The notes: a model not told the origin generated them from the sequence alone. Shown: positions 18,183 through 27,660, counted from the first letter of the stretch. The stretch: 64,000 nt of DNA from Streptomyces catenulae (GCF_000718015.1 NZ_JODY01000001.1:1-64000), one strand, 5' to 3'. Program-made: numbers and translations.

Positions 18183-19451
18183 ATGAGACGGATCACACGC
18201 CGGAGCTTCACCGTGGCGGCGCTCGGGGCCACCGCGTGGCGCACCGGCGGACCCATGGCCGCCGCCGCGGACCCGTCCGGACACCCGGCACCGGCACCGT
18301 CCGGCGGGCCGGGCGCCGGGCGGACGCGCCCGCGCCCCACGCTGCGCGGGGTGTGGCTGGCGACCGTCGCCCACCGCGACTGGCCCTCCCGCCCCGGTCT
18401 GCCGCCCGCCGAGGCGCGCCGCGAACTCCTCGCCCTGCTCGACGCCGCCGCCGACCGCCGCCTCGACACCGTCTTCTTCCAGGTCCGGCCCACCGCCGAC
18501 GCCCTGTGGCCGTCACCGTACGAACCGTGGTCGGGCTGGCTCACCGGGCAGCAGGGCCGCGACCCCGGCTGGGACCCGCTGGGCTGCGCGGTCCACGAGG
18601 CGCACCGCCGCGGTCTGGAGCTGCACGCCTGGTGCAACCCGTACCGCGTCGCCCTCCACGACGACCCCGGACGCCTGGACCCGTCCCATCCGGCCCGCCG
18701 CCACCCGCGGTGGGTGGTGCGGTACGGCGGCAAGCTCTACTACGACCCGGGGCTGCCGGAGGTCCGGCGCTTCGTCCAGGACGCGTTCCTCGACGCGGTG
18801 CGCCGCTACCGCGTCGACGGGCTCCACTTCGACGACTACTTCTATCCGTATCCGGTCGCGGGCGAGACCTTCGGCGACGACGCCTCGTACGCGGCGTACG
18901 GCGCGGGCTTCCCCGACCGGGCGGAGTGGCGGCGGTGGAACACCGAGCTGCTGGTGCGGGAGACCGCCGCGCGGGTGGCGGCGGTGGGCCGGGCGACCGG
19001 GCGGCGGGTGCGGTTCGGGGTCAGCCCCTTCGCCGTCTGGCGCAACCGCGCCACCGACCCGGCGGGCTCGGACACCCGCGCCGGGGTGCAGACCTACGAC
19101 GACCTCTACGCCGACACCCGGCGCTGGGCCCGGCTGGGGCTGCTCGACTACCTCGCCCCGCAGGCGTACTGGCACCTGGGCTTCGAGGCGGCGGACTACG
19201 CGCGGATCGTGCCGTGGTGGGCGCGGACGGTGGCGGGCACCGGTGTGGACCTCTACCTCGGCGAGGCGCTCTACAAGGCGGGCGACCCGGCGCAGCCCGC
19301 GCCCTGGCAGGATCCGGCGGAACTCTCCCGCCACCTCACCTTCGCGGACCGGTATCCGCAGGTGGGCGGCCATGTCTTCTTCGCGGCGACGGAGGTGGCC
19401 GCCGATCCGTCGGGGGCGATGGCGCGGGTGGTGGCGGACCACTACCGGTAG
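18183..19451 (+). CDS. Tat-exported glycosyl hydrolase-like 10 (UPF0748/DUF187) protein
   Basis: 422 aa. The N-terminus MRRITRRSFTVAALGA has the twin-arginine motif and a signal region to about residue 32. The mature part is a TIM-barrel of the GHL10 family: LRGVWLATVAHRDWPSRPGL, DTVFFQVRPTADALWPSPYE, GLELHAWCNPYRV, VDGLHFDDYFYPYP and LDYLAPQAYW. The Asp-Asp in HFDDYF fits a catalytic acid site. Members are thought to act on cell-wall or extracellular glycans; the substrate is unknown. A TTG directly before the ATG is in frame (start could be 18180). Confidence 0.88.
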   Translation: MRRITRRSFTVAALGATAWRTGGPMAAAADPSGHPAPAPSGGPGAGRTRPRPTLRGVWLATVAHRDWPSRPGLPPAEARRELLALLDAAADRRLDTVFFQVRPTADALWPSPYEPWSGWLTGQQGRDPGWDPLGCAVHEAHRRGLELHAWCNPYRVALHDDPGRLDPSHPARRHPRWVVRYGGKLYYDPGLPEVRRFVQDAFLDAVRRYRVDGLHFDDYFYPYPVAGETFGDDASYAAYGAGFPDRAEWRRWNTELLVRETAARVAAVGRATGRRVRFGVSPFAVWRNRATDPAGSDTRAGVQTYDDLYADTRRWARLGLLDYLAPQAYWHLGFEAADYARIVPWWARTVAGTGVDLYLGEALYKAGDPAQPAPWQDPAELSRHLTFADRYPQVGGHVFFAATEVAADPSGAMARVVADHYR

Positions 19452-19528
19452 GCGCGGCTCCGGGCGCCGCCGTGCGGGCGGCGCCCGGAGGTGGGCCGTG
19501 GCGCCGCGGGGCGCGCCACGGCGGGGGC

Positions 19529-19729
19529 TCAGTGGATGTGCTTGCCCGTGCCGTGGCGGACGACCGTGTCGGGGCCGGGCGACATGATCGTCTCGTGGCC
19601 CGATTCATCGCGGACGCGGAAGGGGGGATCGCCGTGGTCGCCCAGCACTTCGATGATCTCGACGACGTGGTCCTGGTGTCCGACGGTCCTGCCGTGCACC
19701 AGCAGCCGGTCGCCCTTGGTCGCATGCAT
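19529..19729 (-). CDS. DUF1918 domain-containing protein
   Basis: 66 aa. The sequence MHATKGDRLLVHGRTVGHQD followed by HVVEIIEVLG and RDESGHETIMSPGPD is the complete DUF1918 small beta-barrel. Actinobacterial DUF1918 proteins are cytosolic and of unknown role. ATG 19729 starts exactly at the family's conserved N-terminus. It sits alone between convergent and same-strand neighbours. Confidence 0.88.
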   Translation of the reverse strand: MHATKGDRLLVHGRTVGHQDHVVEIIEVLGDHGDPPFRVRDESGHETIMSPGPDTVVRHGTGKHIH

Positions 19730-19916
19730 CAGGGGTCCTCCCGCCTGGGAAGGCCGTGCCGCCGCTCGGCCGGGCGGCCTGGCCAACGGAATTACGGGCC
19801 GGGGCGGCCCGGACGGCGGTACATGCCGCTGCGGCCAGTTTACGTCCGGGGGTGCACGGCGCATCCGGCGCGCGCGGGGGGCCGGGCGGACGCGGCCCGG
19901 CCCCGGGCCCTGCGGT

Positions 19917-20906
19917 TCAGCCCCGGCCGCGCTGGGTGACCACGATGCAGGCCAGCACCGCCAGAGCCGCCACCGGGGCCGCGGGCGGCAGGTGTTCGCC
20001 GAGCAGGGCGACCGACCAGACCAGCGTCAGCAGCGGCTGCGCCAACTGGATCTGGCTGGCCCGGGCGACCCCGACGGCCGCCATCCCGCGGTACCAGACG
20101 ACCATCCCGGCGAAGGTCGAACCGGCCGCCAGCCACAGCAGCCCGGCCACCGCGTGCGGCGTCGGGTGCGGCGGCTCGGCGGTGAGCGCGAGGGCCGAGC
20201 CCGTGACCGTCACCGGCAGCGCCAGGACCAGCGCCCAGCCGATCACCTCCCAGCCGGGCAGCACACGCGCCAGCCGCCCGCCCTCGGCGTACCCGGCGGC
20301 GCAGACCAGCAGCGCCCCGAAGAGGAAGAGGTCACCGGCGCCCGGGCGGCCGCCGCTCTGGTACAGGGCGAACGCGATGACCACCGCCGCACCGGTGAGC
20401 GCCGCGAGCCAGAACGTCCGCGACGGCCGCGTCCCGGTGCGCAGCGCGGCGAACGCGGCGGTGGTCAGCGGCAGCAGACCGACGACCACCGCCGCGTGCG
20501 AGGTGGTCGTCGTCTCCAGGGCGAGCGTGGTCAGCAGCGGGAAGCCGAGGACGACCCCGCAGGCCACGACGGCGATACCGGGCCAGTGGCGCCGTGCGGG
20601 CAGCGGGGTGCGGCGTGCCGCGAAGCAGGCGCCGGCGACGGCGGCGGCCAGGACGCTGCGCAGCATCACCACCGTCCACGGGCCCAGGCCCTCCAGCGCC
20701 CAGACGGTCGCCGGGAAGGTGAGCGAGAACGCGGCGACGCCGAGCGCGGCCAGAAGGATGCCGCCGCGGGCGGTGTCGGGGGGAGGGGCGGAGGCGGTGC
20801 CGGTGGGCCGGGGTCCGGCCGGGGCGGTGCCGGAGGCCGGGGGCCGGGCCGAAGGGGTGTCGACCGTTATCCGCGCGGCGCCGATAGCGCTATCGTGTGC
20901 TCTCAT
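19917..20906 (-). CDS. EamA/DMT family transporter
   Basis: 329 aa. After a Pro/Ala-rich N-terminus of about 45 residues there are ten hydrophobic helices in two EamA repeats (GGILLAALGVAAFSLTFPAT to LALETTTTSHAAVVVGLLPL, and GAGDLFLFGALLVCAAGYAE to QIQLAQPLLTLVWSVALLGE). The family exports amino acids, drugs or other small metabolites. The only good start, ATG at 20906-20904, overlaps by two bases the ATG of the divergent MocR gene. MocR-EamA pairs are common and usually mean that the regulator controls the transporter. Confidence 0.85.
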   Translation of the reverse strand: MRAHDSAIGAARITVDTPSARPPASGTAPAGPRPTGTASAPPPDTARGGILLAALGVAAFSLTFPATVWALEGLGPWTVVMLRSVLAAAVAGACFAARRTPLPARRHWPGIAVVACGVVLGFPLLTTLALETTTTSHAAVVVGLLPLTTAAFAALRTGTRPSRTFWLAALTGAAVVIAFALYQSGGRPGAGDLFLFGALLVCAAGYAEGGRLARVLPGWEVIGWALVLALPVTVTGSALALTAEPPHPTPHAVAGLLWLAAGSTFAGMVVWYRGMAAVGVARASQIQLAQPLLTLVWSVALLGEHLPPAAPVAALAVLACIVVTQRGRG

Positions 20907-20913
20907 GCATGAG
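20882..20913. promoter_or_regulatory. Two palindromes at the overlapping MocR/EamA starts
   Basis: CGATAGCGCTATCG (20882-20895) and CTCATGCATGAG (20902-20913) are both perfect palindromes with centres 19 bp apart. The second contains the start codons of both divergent genes. TATCGT (20891-20896) could serve as a -10 for a leaderless MocR transcript. They are likely operator sites for the MocR protein. Confidence 0.6.
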
Positions 20914-22368
20914 CGTAGCAGCGTCGCCGAACTGGCCGCAGCCCTGCGGAAAGAGGTCAACCGCTACTCCGACGGCGAGAAGCTGCCGTCGAGTCGTGCG
21001 CTGCGGGAGCGGTACCGCGTCAGCCCGGTGACGGTCTCCCGGGCGCTCGCCGAACTGGCCGCCGAGGGGCTCGTCGTCACCCGGCCCGGCGCCGGGGTCT
21101 TCCGCGCCGCCGCGCCCGCCCGCACCGCGCACCCCGTCGACACCTCCTGGCAGGAGATCGCGCTCAGCGCCGAGGCGGCCGCCGACCAGGTGCCGCGCGG
21201 TGTCGACGCCTCCGGGGTGCTCGCCACCCTCGCCGTACCGCCGCCCGGCGTCGTCGAGCTGAGCGGCGGCTACCTCCACCCCGACCTCCAGCCGGAACGC
21301 GCCCTCGCCGCCGCGCTGGCCCGGGCCGGGCGCCGCCCCGGGGCGTGGCGGCGCCCGCCGGTGGCGGGGGTGGACGAGTTGCGGGCGTGGTTCGCGCGGG
21401 AGATCGGCGGTCCGGGCGGCGCGCTGTCCGGCAACGATGTGCTGATCACGGCGGGCGGCCAGAGCGCCCTGACCGCCGCGCTGCGGGCGCTCGCCCCGCC
21501 CGGCGCGCCGGTGCTCGTCGAGTCGCCCACCTACCCCGGCGTCCTGGCGGCCGCCCGCGCGTCCGGGCTGCGGCCGGTGCCGGTGCCGCTCGACGCGGAC
21601 GGCGTCCGGACCGATCTGCTCGCCGAGGCGTTCCGGGCCAGCGGCGCCCGGCTCTTCGTCTGCCAGCCGCTGTTCCAGAACCCGACGGGCGCGGTGCTCG
21701 CGGACGGGCGGCGGGCCGAGGTGCTGCGGGTGGCGCGGGCCGCCGGGGCGTTCGTCATCGAGGACGACTTCGCCCGCCGCCTCGCCCACGGGCCCGCGTC
21801 CGCGCTGCCGCCGACGCTGATCTGCGACGACGCGCACGGCACCGTCGTGCACGTCGGCTCGCTGACGAAGGTGACCTCCCCGAGCCTGCGGGTGGGGGCG
21901 CTGGCCGCCCGCGGACCGGTCCTCGACCGGCTGCGTGCCATCCAGGTCGTGGACAGTTTCTTCGTCCCGGGGCCGCTCCAGGAGACCGCGCTGGAGCTGG
22001 TCGGCTCGCCGTCCTGGCCGCGCCATCTCCGCACGGTTGCCAAGGAGTTGGCCGTCCGCCGGGACGCGCTGACCACCGCGCTGCACACCCGGCTGCCGGA
22101 GCTGATGGGCGCGGACGGCGGTACGGCGCCGGGCGTGCCCCGGGGCGGCTGCTTCCTCTGGCTGCGGCTGCCGGACGGCGTCCCCGAAGAGGCGCTGGCC
22201 GGTGCGGCGCTGCGGGCCGGGGTCTCGGTCGCCCCGGGCCGCCCGTACTTCCCCGCCGAGCCGCCCGCGGCCCATCTCCGTCTCGCCTTCGGCTCCGCCT
22301 CCGGCCCCGCCGAACTCGCCGAGGGCGTACACCGCCTGGCCACCGCCTGGCGGGAGGTCGCACCGTAA
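20905..22368 (+). CDS. MocR/PdxR-type regulator (GntR HTH + aminotransferase domain)
   Basis: 487 aa. A GntR winged helix (ALRKEVNRYSDGEKLPSSRA, then SPVTVSRALAELAAEGLVV) is joined by a linker to a fold-type I aminotransferase domain from about residue 110. The PLP lysine is Lys322 in HVGSLTKVTSPSLRVGA. Other cofactor contacts are visible in ITAGGQSALTAALRALAPPG and ESPTYPG. MocR proteins sense PLP or an amino-acid ligand and regulate a nearby gene, here the divergent EamA transporter. The gene starts with an apparently leaderless ATG. Confidence 0.92.
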   Translation: MHERSSVAELAAALRKEVNRYSDGEKLPSSRALRERYRVSPVTVSRALAELAAEGLVVTRPGAGVFRAAAPARTAHPVDTSWQEIALSAEAAADQVPRGVDASGVLATLAVPPPGVVELSGGYLHPDLQPERALAAALARAGRRPGAWRRPPVAGVDELRAWFAREIGGPGGALSGNDVLITAGGQSALTAALRALAPPGAPVLVESPTYPGVLAAARASGLRPVPVPLDADGVRTDLLAEAFRASGARLFVCQPLFQNPTGAVLADGRRAEVLRVARAAGAFVIEDDFARRLAHGPASALPPTLICDDAHGTVVHVGSLTKVTSPSLRVGALAARGPVLDRLRAIQVVDSFFVPGPLQETALELVGSPSWPRHLRTVAKELAVRRDALTTALHTRLPELMGADGGTAPGVPRGGCFLWLRLPDGVPEEALAGAALRAGVSVAPGRPYFPAEPPAAHLRLAFGSASGPAELAEGVHRLATAWREVAP

Positions 22369-22421
22369 CCCTCCGCCGGAAAGGGCTCGACGCCCGCCTG
22401 CCGGTCTGCGACTCTCCGGTC

Positions 22422-22874
22422 ATGGATGCACACCTGCCCGCGGGCTACGAGCTGTCCACCGACCCGGCGCGCCTGGACCACGAGCGGCTGCACCGCTGGC
22501 TGTCCGAGGACAGCTACTGGGCGTCCGGCCGCAGCCGGGAACGGCAGGAGCGGGCGGTGGCGGGTTCGATCAACTTCGGCCTGTACGACAGCGGTTCGGG
22601 CCGCCAGGCCGGGTATGCGCGGGTGGTCACCGACCACGCCACCTTCGGCTGGCTCTGCGATGTCTACGTCGATCCGGCCGACCGCGGTCTGGGTCTGGGC
22701 ACCGCCCTCGTCCGGGCGGTCGCCGCCGACCTCGCGGCGCGCGGACTGCCAAGGGTCGCGCTCGCCACCCGGGACGCGCACGGCGTCTACGAGAAGGCCG
22801 GGTTCCGGCCGCTGCCGGTGCCCGGGGAGTGGATGACGTGGCAGCCCGACGCTCCGGACACGCCCGGGCGCTGA
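22422..22874 (+). CDS. GNAT family N-acetyltransferase
   Basis: 150 aa. The acetyl-CoA pyrophosphate-binding loop is seen in VDPADRGLGLGTALVRAVAA. It is preceded by the strand ATFGWLCDVYV and followed by LATRDAHGVYEKAGFRPL. GNATs move an acetyl group to an amine on a small molecule or protein; the substrate is unknown. It is a single gene 53 bases after the MocR gene, possibly co-transcribed. Confidence 0.88.
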   Translation: MDAHLPAGYELSTDPARLDHERLHRWLSEDSYWASGRSRERQERAVAGSINFGLYDSGSGRQAGYARVVTDHATFGWLCDVYVDPADRGLGLGTALVRAVAADLAARGLPRVALATRDAHGVYEKAGFRPLPVPGEWMTWQPDAPDTPGR

Positions 22875-23020
22875 CCGCCGTTCCCCGTCCGGCCCAGCCG
22901 CCACCCGGTCGGCGGAGCGCCGCCCGTGACCTGCACGGATGACGCCGCTCGGGGCCCGCGGCGCGGGGTGCGGGCCCGGACCGAGGTGCGCCCGGCGGGC
23001 GGTCGGGGTCTGCTCGGTGC

Positions 23021-24076
23021 ATGTTCATACGGCACGTCCTCCGAAACGTACCGGCCACCGGCGCCCTCGCCGCCTCGCTGGCCCTGACCGGCGCCGGGCC
23101 GGTCCTCGCCGCGGGCGACGCCCACCGGGCGGTCGTCCAGCCCGACCCGGTCGCCCCCGGGGAGGAGTTCTCGGTCTTCGACGGCGGCAACTGCCCCGGG
23201 GAGAGCGGCGAGGCGACGTTCGACGGCGCGGGCATACCGACGATGAAGCTGTCGACGCTCCGCAACCAGGTGGGCGGCACCGCCCGGGTCCCCGACTCCG
23301 TCGAGCCCGGTTCGTACAAGGTGACCGTGGTCTGCGGCGACGGCGGCGAGGACGGCGGCCACGGCGGGAACGGTCGACGGCCCGGCGCACAGGGGCCGTC
23401 GGCGGGTGACGGGCTGAAACCCCAGAGCGGTCCGGGCGCCACGGAGCCGAATGCCACGGACCCGAACGCCACGGATCCGGGCGCCACGGCACCGGACGGT
23501 GGCCTGCCGGGCGGTGGCCTGCCCGGCGGGACGGCTCCCGGTGGTCAGGCTCCCGGTGGGGCGGCTCCCGGTGGCGGCGCGACGCCGCCCGCCGACGGTC
23601 TGCCCGGGGCCGGAGCCGGAGCCGGAGCCGGGGAGGGCGCGTCGCCCGTGCCCGGGGATCCCGGGGCGTCCGGTGGGGCGGTGCTGCCCGGTGACGGGGC
23701 GGCGGGCGCGCCGGTGGATCCGGGAGACGCCGCCGGAGCCGGGCTGCCCGCCGGGGCGCCGGTGGACGGAACGGTGGCGGCCGGTCCGGCGGGTGCGGTC
23801 ACGGCGCGGGCGGTGTCCGCCGTACGGACGGACGGCGGTGGGCGGTCGGACGGGGACGGTGGACGCGGGCACCGGAGGACCACGCTGACCGGGACCCTGA
23901 CCGTGGTCGCCGCCGACCACGGCCGTCTGCCCAAGGGCGGCTCCGACACCGGTCTCGGCGGCGCCGCGGGCACCGGTCTGGGCACCACCGCACTGGGCGG
24001 CGCCCTGCTCGCCGGGGCGATCGGCTGGGGCGTCGTCGACCACCGCCGCCGGAGCCGCCAGGAGGGACGGGACTGA
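23021..24076 (+). CDS. Secreted surface protein with Gly/Pro/Ala-rich stalk and C-terminal membrane anchor
   Basis: 351 aa, family not recognised. A signal peptide (about 1-30, ALAASLALTGAGPVLAA) is followed by a small beta domain (about 33-107) with two Cys (GGNCPGESGE and VTVVCGDGG) that may bridge. Residues about 110-270 are low-complexity PGG/PGA/DPGA repeats forming a wall-spanning stalk. The C-terminus has LPKGGSDTG, then a hydrophobic segment (TTALGGALLAGAIGWGVV) and a basic tail. That layout resembles a sortase sorting signal, but LPKGG is not a standard LPxTG or LAxTG motif, so it may be just a membrane anchor. It lies immediately before the T7SS island, converging with it. Confidence 0.7.
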   Translation: MFIRHVLRNVPATGALAASLALTGAGPVLAAGDAHRAVVQPDPVAPGEEFSVFDGGNCPGESGEATFDGAGIPTMKLSTLRNQVGGTARVPDSVEPGSYKVTVVCGDGGEDGGHGGNGRRPGAQGPSAGDGLKPQSGPGATEPNATDPNATDPGATAPDGGLPGGGLPGGTAPGGQAPGGAAPGGGATPPADGLPGAGAGAGAGEGASPVPGDPGASGGAVLPGDGAAGAPVDPGDAAGAGLPAGAPVDGTVAAGPAGAVTARAVSAVRTDGGGRSDGDGGRGHRRTTLTGTLTVVAADHGRLPKGGSDTGLGGAAGTGLGTTALGGALLAGAIGWGVVDHRRRSRQEGRD

Positions 24077-24152
24077 ACGCCGAGCGGGGCGGAGCCGCCC
24101 CGTACGGCCCCGCCCGGCCGGGGATCAGGCCACGGCCCCGCCCCTCCGCGGA

Positions 24153-27100
24153 TCAGGTCAGTGACGTCTCCTGGAAGTCCTCCGGGACCAGCTGGAGCAG
24201 CTCCTCGCGGCTCGGGGACGTCTGGCGGCTGAGGCGGCCCGCCTGGCGGGTGACGAGGGACTCGAAGACCTTGCGGGCGTAGCGGGCGTTGCCGAAGTTA
24301 CGGTCCCGGGGCACCGACGCGAAGTGTGCGCGCAGCAGCGCCTCCAGCTCCGGGGCGCAGGTGTAGCCGCCCGCCTTCGCCTGCCGGTTCACGATGATCA
24401 CCAGCTCGTCGGCGTCGTAGTTGCCGAACTCCACCCGCTGCGAGAAACGGGAGGTCAGACCGGGGTTGGAGGCGAGGAAGGAACCCATCTCCGCCTCGTA
24501 TCCGGCGGCGATGACGACGACGTCGTCGCGGTGGTCCTCCATCAGCTTGACGAGGGTGTCCACCGCCTCCTGACCGAAGTCGCTGCCGCCCCGCTCGGAC
24601 GGTGTGAGGGTGTACGCCTCGTCGATGAAGAGCACCCCGCCGCGCGCCTTGTCGAACGCCTCGGTGGTCATCTGCGCGGTGTGGCCGACGTACCGCCCGA
24701 CCAGATCGGCGCGCGCCACCTCCACCACCTGGCCACCGGCGAGCACCCCCATCGCCTTGAGCAGCTTGGCGTAGAGCCGCGCCACGGTGGTCTTGCCGGT
24801 GCCGGGCGGGCCGACGAAGACCAGATGGCGGCTGAGGGACGGCGACGGCAGCCCCGCCGCCTCCCGCTGCCGGGCGTTGGCCAGCAGATGCACCAGGTCC
24901 GAGACCTGCCGCTTCGCCTCCGCCAGCCCCACCATCTGCTCCAACTCGCCGAGCAGTGTGTCCAGTTGCCCTTCGTCGCCGCCCGCCGCGTGCGCGCCGA
25001 CGCCGGATCCGGCGATCTCGCCGAGGTCCTGCGGCAGCAGCCGGACCATGTCGGCGGGGGTGGCGTTCACCTCGTTCGCCAGCCGGAACGCCTGCCGGTC
25101 CACCATCTCCTCGAACACCCCGCGCGCGGCCCGGCCGTTGCCGAACGTCTCGTCCCGCGTCATCTGCCGGAACAGTGTGTCCAGCCCGTCCCGGGCGGCC
25201 GGGTCGAGGGCGTACTCGTGCCGCTCGCAGATGCTCTCGACGATGGTCACCAACTCGTCCACCGTGTAGTTGGGGAACTCCACGGTGCGGTTGAAGCGCG
25301 AGGCCATGCCCGGGTTCGACGACAGGAAGCTGCGCATCTGCGAGGAGTACCCGGCGGCGATGACGACGACGTCGTCGCGGTGGTCCTCCATCAGCTTGAC
25401 CAGGGTGTCCACCGCCTCCCGCCCGAAGTCGGGGCCGCCGGAGCCGGACTGGGCGGTGAGGGTGTACGCCTCATCGATGAAGAGGACCCCGCCGAGCGCC
25501 CGGTTGAACGCCTCCGTCGTCTTGATCGCGGTACCGCCGACGACCTGCGCCACCAGATCCTGGCGCGCCACCTCCACCAGATGCCCGTACCGCAGCACCT
25601 CCAGCTCGGCGAGGATCGTGCCGTAGAGGCGGGCCACGGTGGTCTTGCCGGTGCCCGGCGGCCCGGCGAAGACGAGATGGCGGCTCATCGGCGGCACCGT
25701 CATGCCCATCTCCTCGCGGCGCCGCGCCATGCGGTTGAGGCTGACCAGCGTGGTCACCTCGTGCTTGACGGAGGCCAGCCCGACCAGCTGGTCCAGCTCC
25801 TCCAGCGGCGAGGCGGGGGCCTTCTTCTTCTCCTTCTTCGGCTCCTCGGGGGCGGGCCCGTCCGGCTCCGGCCCGGCGCCGGACGGCGCACCGGCGGCGT
25901 TGTCCGTCGCGCCGGTCGCCGCGTCCCAGGCGGCGCTGCCCGCGGCCGGTACGTCCGCCCCGCCGCGCGGCTCACCGCGCCCCGCCGCCGGGGCGTCCGC
26001 CGCCTCGCCGTGGATGTCGGCCAGCCCGTTGCCGCGCGACATCACCTCCTCCAGCAGGGCGTTCTCGCTGACCACCGTGCGGTGCACCCCGGCGCCGCCG
26101 TTCTCCCAGGTGGAGACGGAGCGCAGGGCGAACTGCCCGTCGGTGTGCGTCAGGACGCCGTCGCCGCGGTTGCCGAAGACCTCGCAGCCGGTGAAGGTGC
26201 CCGAGCCGCCCGCCGCCACCAGGATGCCGTTGCGCTCCCCGTCGTGGAAACGCGACTGCGTCGCCACGACGTTGGCGCCCGAGCCGACCGACAGCCCGTC
26301 ACCGCCGGTACCGGCCACATCGCAGTCCCGCAGCCGCGCCGACGCGGTGCCGGACACCGCTATCCCCGCCGCGCCGCTCTGCCGGACGACCAGCATCGTC
26401 AGCCGGGCCCGCGCCTCCCCGCCGATCTGGACGCCGCTGCGCCGGGTGCCGGTGATCTCCAGGTCCTCGAACCGGCCCTGGCTGGTGTCGCACGCCTCCA
26501 GACCGTGCGCCCCGCCGCCGGTCAGCACCGTACGGCGCAGCGTCGGCCGGGCGTCCTCGGCCACCCGCAGGCCGATGCCCCGCGGCTCCGTCACCGTCAG
26601 CCGGTCCAGCTCCGGTACGCAGTCCTGTGTCAGCTCCACACCGGTGCCCCGGACGTCGGTGACCCGCAGGTCCACGAAGACCGGCCGGGCCGCACCGCCC
26701 ACCCACAGACCGGTGCCCTCGCTCGCCTCGATCGCGCAGTCCTCGAACCGCCCCCGCGCCGAGTCGTACATCCGCACGCCCTGCCCGGCAGTGCGGGCCA
26801 CCCGCAGCCGCCGCACCAGCGGATCGGCGTGCTCGGCGACGGTCACGCCCTCCTCGCCGGTCTCCTCGACCCGGCAGTCCTCGACCAGCACCTGGTTACG
26901 GCTGGCCAGATGGAGACCGACGGCCTTGGTGCGGTGGATGCGGCAGCGCAGCAGCCGGGTCGCGCTGTCGTCCTCCAGCGCGACGCCGGGCTGCGCCGTC
27001 CCGGAGAAGTCGCAGTCCTCGACGGTGCCCTGGCCGTGGCCGCTGACGTAGAGGCCGTTGCCGCGCGCGTCGCGGACCGTGCAGCGGCGCACCAGCGGGT

Positions 27101-27605
27101 CGCCGTGGTCGCCGATGACGATGCCGGACGCGCCGAGGTCGGCCAGCCGGCAGTCCTCGATGACGCTCTCCGCCTCGCTGGTGACGACGATCCCGGCGCC
27201 CTTGGGGTTGGTCACCTCGCAGTCGCGCATGGCGAGGGTGCCGGTGTCGCGGGCGAGGACGGTGGCCCACGCGGCGCCGCCGACCTCGCAGCCGTCCAGC
27301 TCCAGTTGGCCGTCGGCCACGTCCACGGCCGGACGCTCCGGGTCGCTGCCGTGCACCACCAGACCGGTCAGCTTCACCGCCTCGGCGGCCACCGTGACCG
27401 CGGAGCCGGTGCGCGGTGCGATCCGCACCGTGCCGAGGCCCTCCGCGGCGACGACGGTCACGATGCCGGTGAAGACCAGCGCCTCGGCGTACCGGCCCGG
27501 GGCCACGGTGATCAGCGCACCGCTCGGCGCCGCCTGCACCGCCTCCGCGATCGTCGCGAACGCCCCGGACCCGTCTGGCCCCACGGCCAGCACCTGACGG
27601 CTCAT
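24153..27605 (-). CDS. Right-handed beta-helix protein fused to two EccA/CbxX-type AAA+ ATPase domains
   Basis: 1,150 aa. Residues 1-530 are pectate-lyase-like parallel beta-helix repeats, with many turns of the type RRCTVRDARGNGLYVSGHGQ and SGIVIGDHGDPLVRRC. An Ala/Pro linker (about 535-600) with a KKEKKK patch leads to two AAA+ modules. Each has its own Walker A (GPPGTGKTT, Lys654 and Lys938) and Walker B (GGVLFIDEAYTL). The AAA parts match the CbxX/CfqX-SpoVK-EccA family. EccA is the cytosolic ATPase of ESX systems that handles substrates. The beta-helix takes the place of the TPR-like N-domain of mycobacterial EccA. It is last in the leftward T7SS series, 55 bases after the membrane protein gene. 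Confidence 0.9.
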   Translation of the reverse strand: MSRQVLAVGPDGSGAFATIAEAVQAAPSGALITVAPGRYAEALVFTGIVTVVAAEGLGTVRIAPRTGSAVTVAAEAVKLTGLVVHGSDPERPAVDVADGQLELDGCEVGGAAWATVLARDTGTLAMRDCEVTNPKGAGIVVTSEAESVIEDCRLADLGASGIVIGDHGDPLVRRCTVRDARGNGLYVSGHGQGTVEDCDFSGTAQPGVALEDDSATRLLRCRIHRTKAVGLHLASRNQVLVEDCRVEETGEEGVTVAEHADPLVRRLRVARTAGQGVRMYDSARGRFEDCAIEASEGTGLWVGGAARPVFVDLRVTDVRGTGVELTQDCVPELDRLTVTEPRGIGLRVAEDARPTLRRTVLTGGGAHGLEACDTSQGRFEDLEITGTRRSGVQIGGEARARLTMLVVRQSGAAGIAVSGTASARLRDCDVAGTGGDGLSVGSGANVVATQSRFHDGERNGILVAAGGSGTFTGCEVFGNRGDGVLTHTDGQFALRSVSTWENGGAGVHRTVVSENALLEEVMSRGNGLADIHGEAADAPAAGRGEPRGGADVPAAGSAAWDAATGATDNAAGAPSGAGPEPDGPAPEEPKKEKKKAPASPLEELDQLVGLASVKHEVTTLVSLNRMARRREEMGMTVPPMSRHLVFAGPPGTGKTTVARLYGTILAELEVLRYGHLVEVARQDLVAQVVGGTAIKTTEAFNRALGGVLFIDEAYTLTAQSGSGGPDFGREAVDTLVKLMEDHRDDVVVIAAGYSSQMRSFLSSNPGMASRFNRTVEFPNYTVDELVTIVESICERHEYALDPAARDGLDTLFRQMTRDETFGNGRAARGVFEEMVDRQAFRLANEVNATPADMVRLLPQDLGEIAGSGVGAHAAGGDEGQLDTLLGELEQMVGLAEAKRQVSDLVHLLANARQREAAGLPSPSLSRHLVFVGPPGTGKTTVARLYAKLLKAMGVLAGGQVVEVARADLVGRYVGHTAQMTTEAFDKARGGVLFIDEAYTLTPSERGGSDFGQEAVDTLVKLMEDHRDDVVVIAAGYEAEMGSFLASNPGLTSRFSQRVEFGNYDADELVIIVNRQAKAGGYTCAPELEALLRAHFASVPRDRNFGNARYARKVFESLVTRQAGRLSRQTSPSREELLQLVPEDFQETSLT

Positions 27606-27660
27606 CGCCGCTAACTCCCTCCAGGGCCCGGCGCCGTGACGGCACCGGGCCCGAACGTGC

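Noticed and set aside
24324..27614. 1,096-codon rightward frame opposite the AAA gene
   Set aside because: Antisense shadow; the leftward protein has two intact AAA domains.
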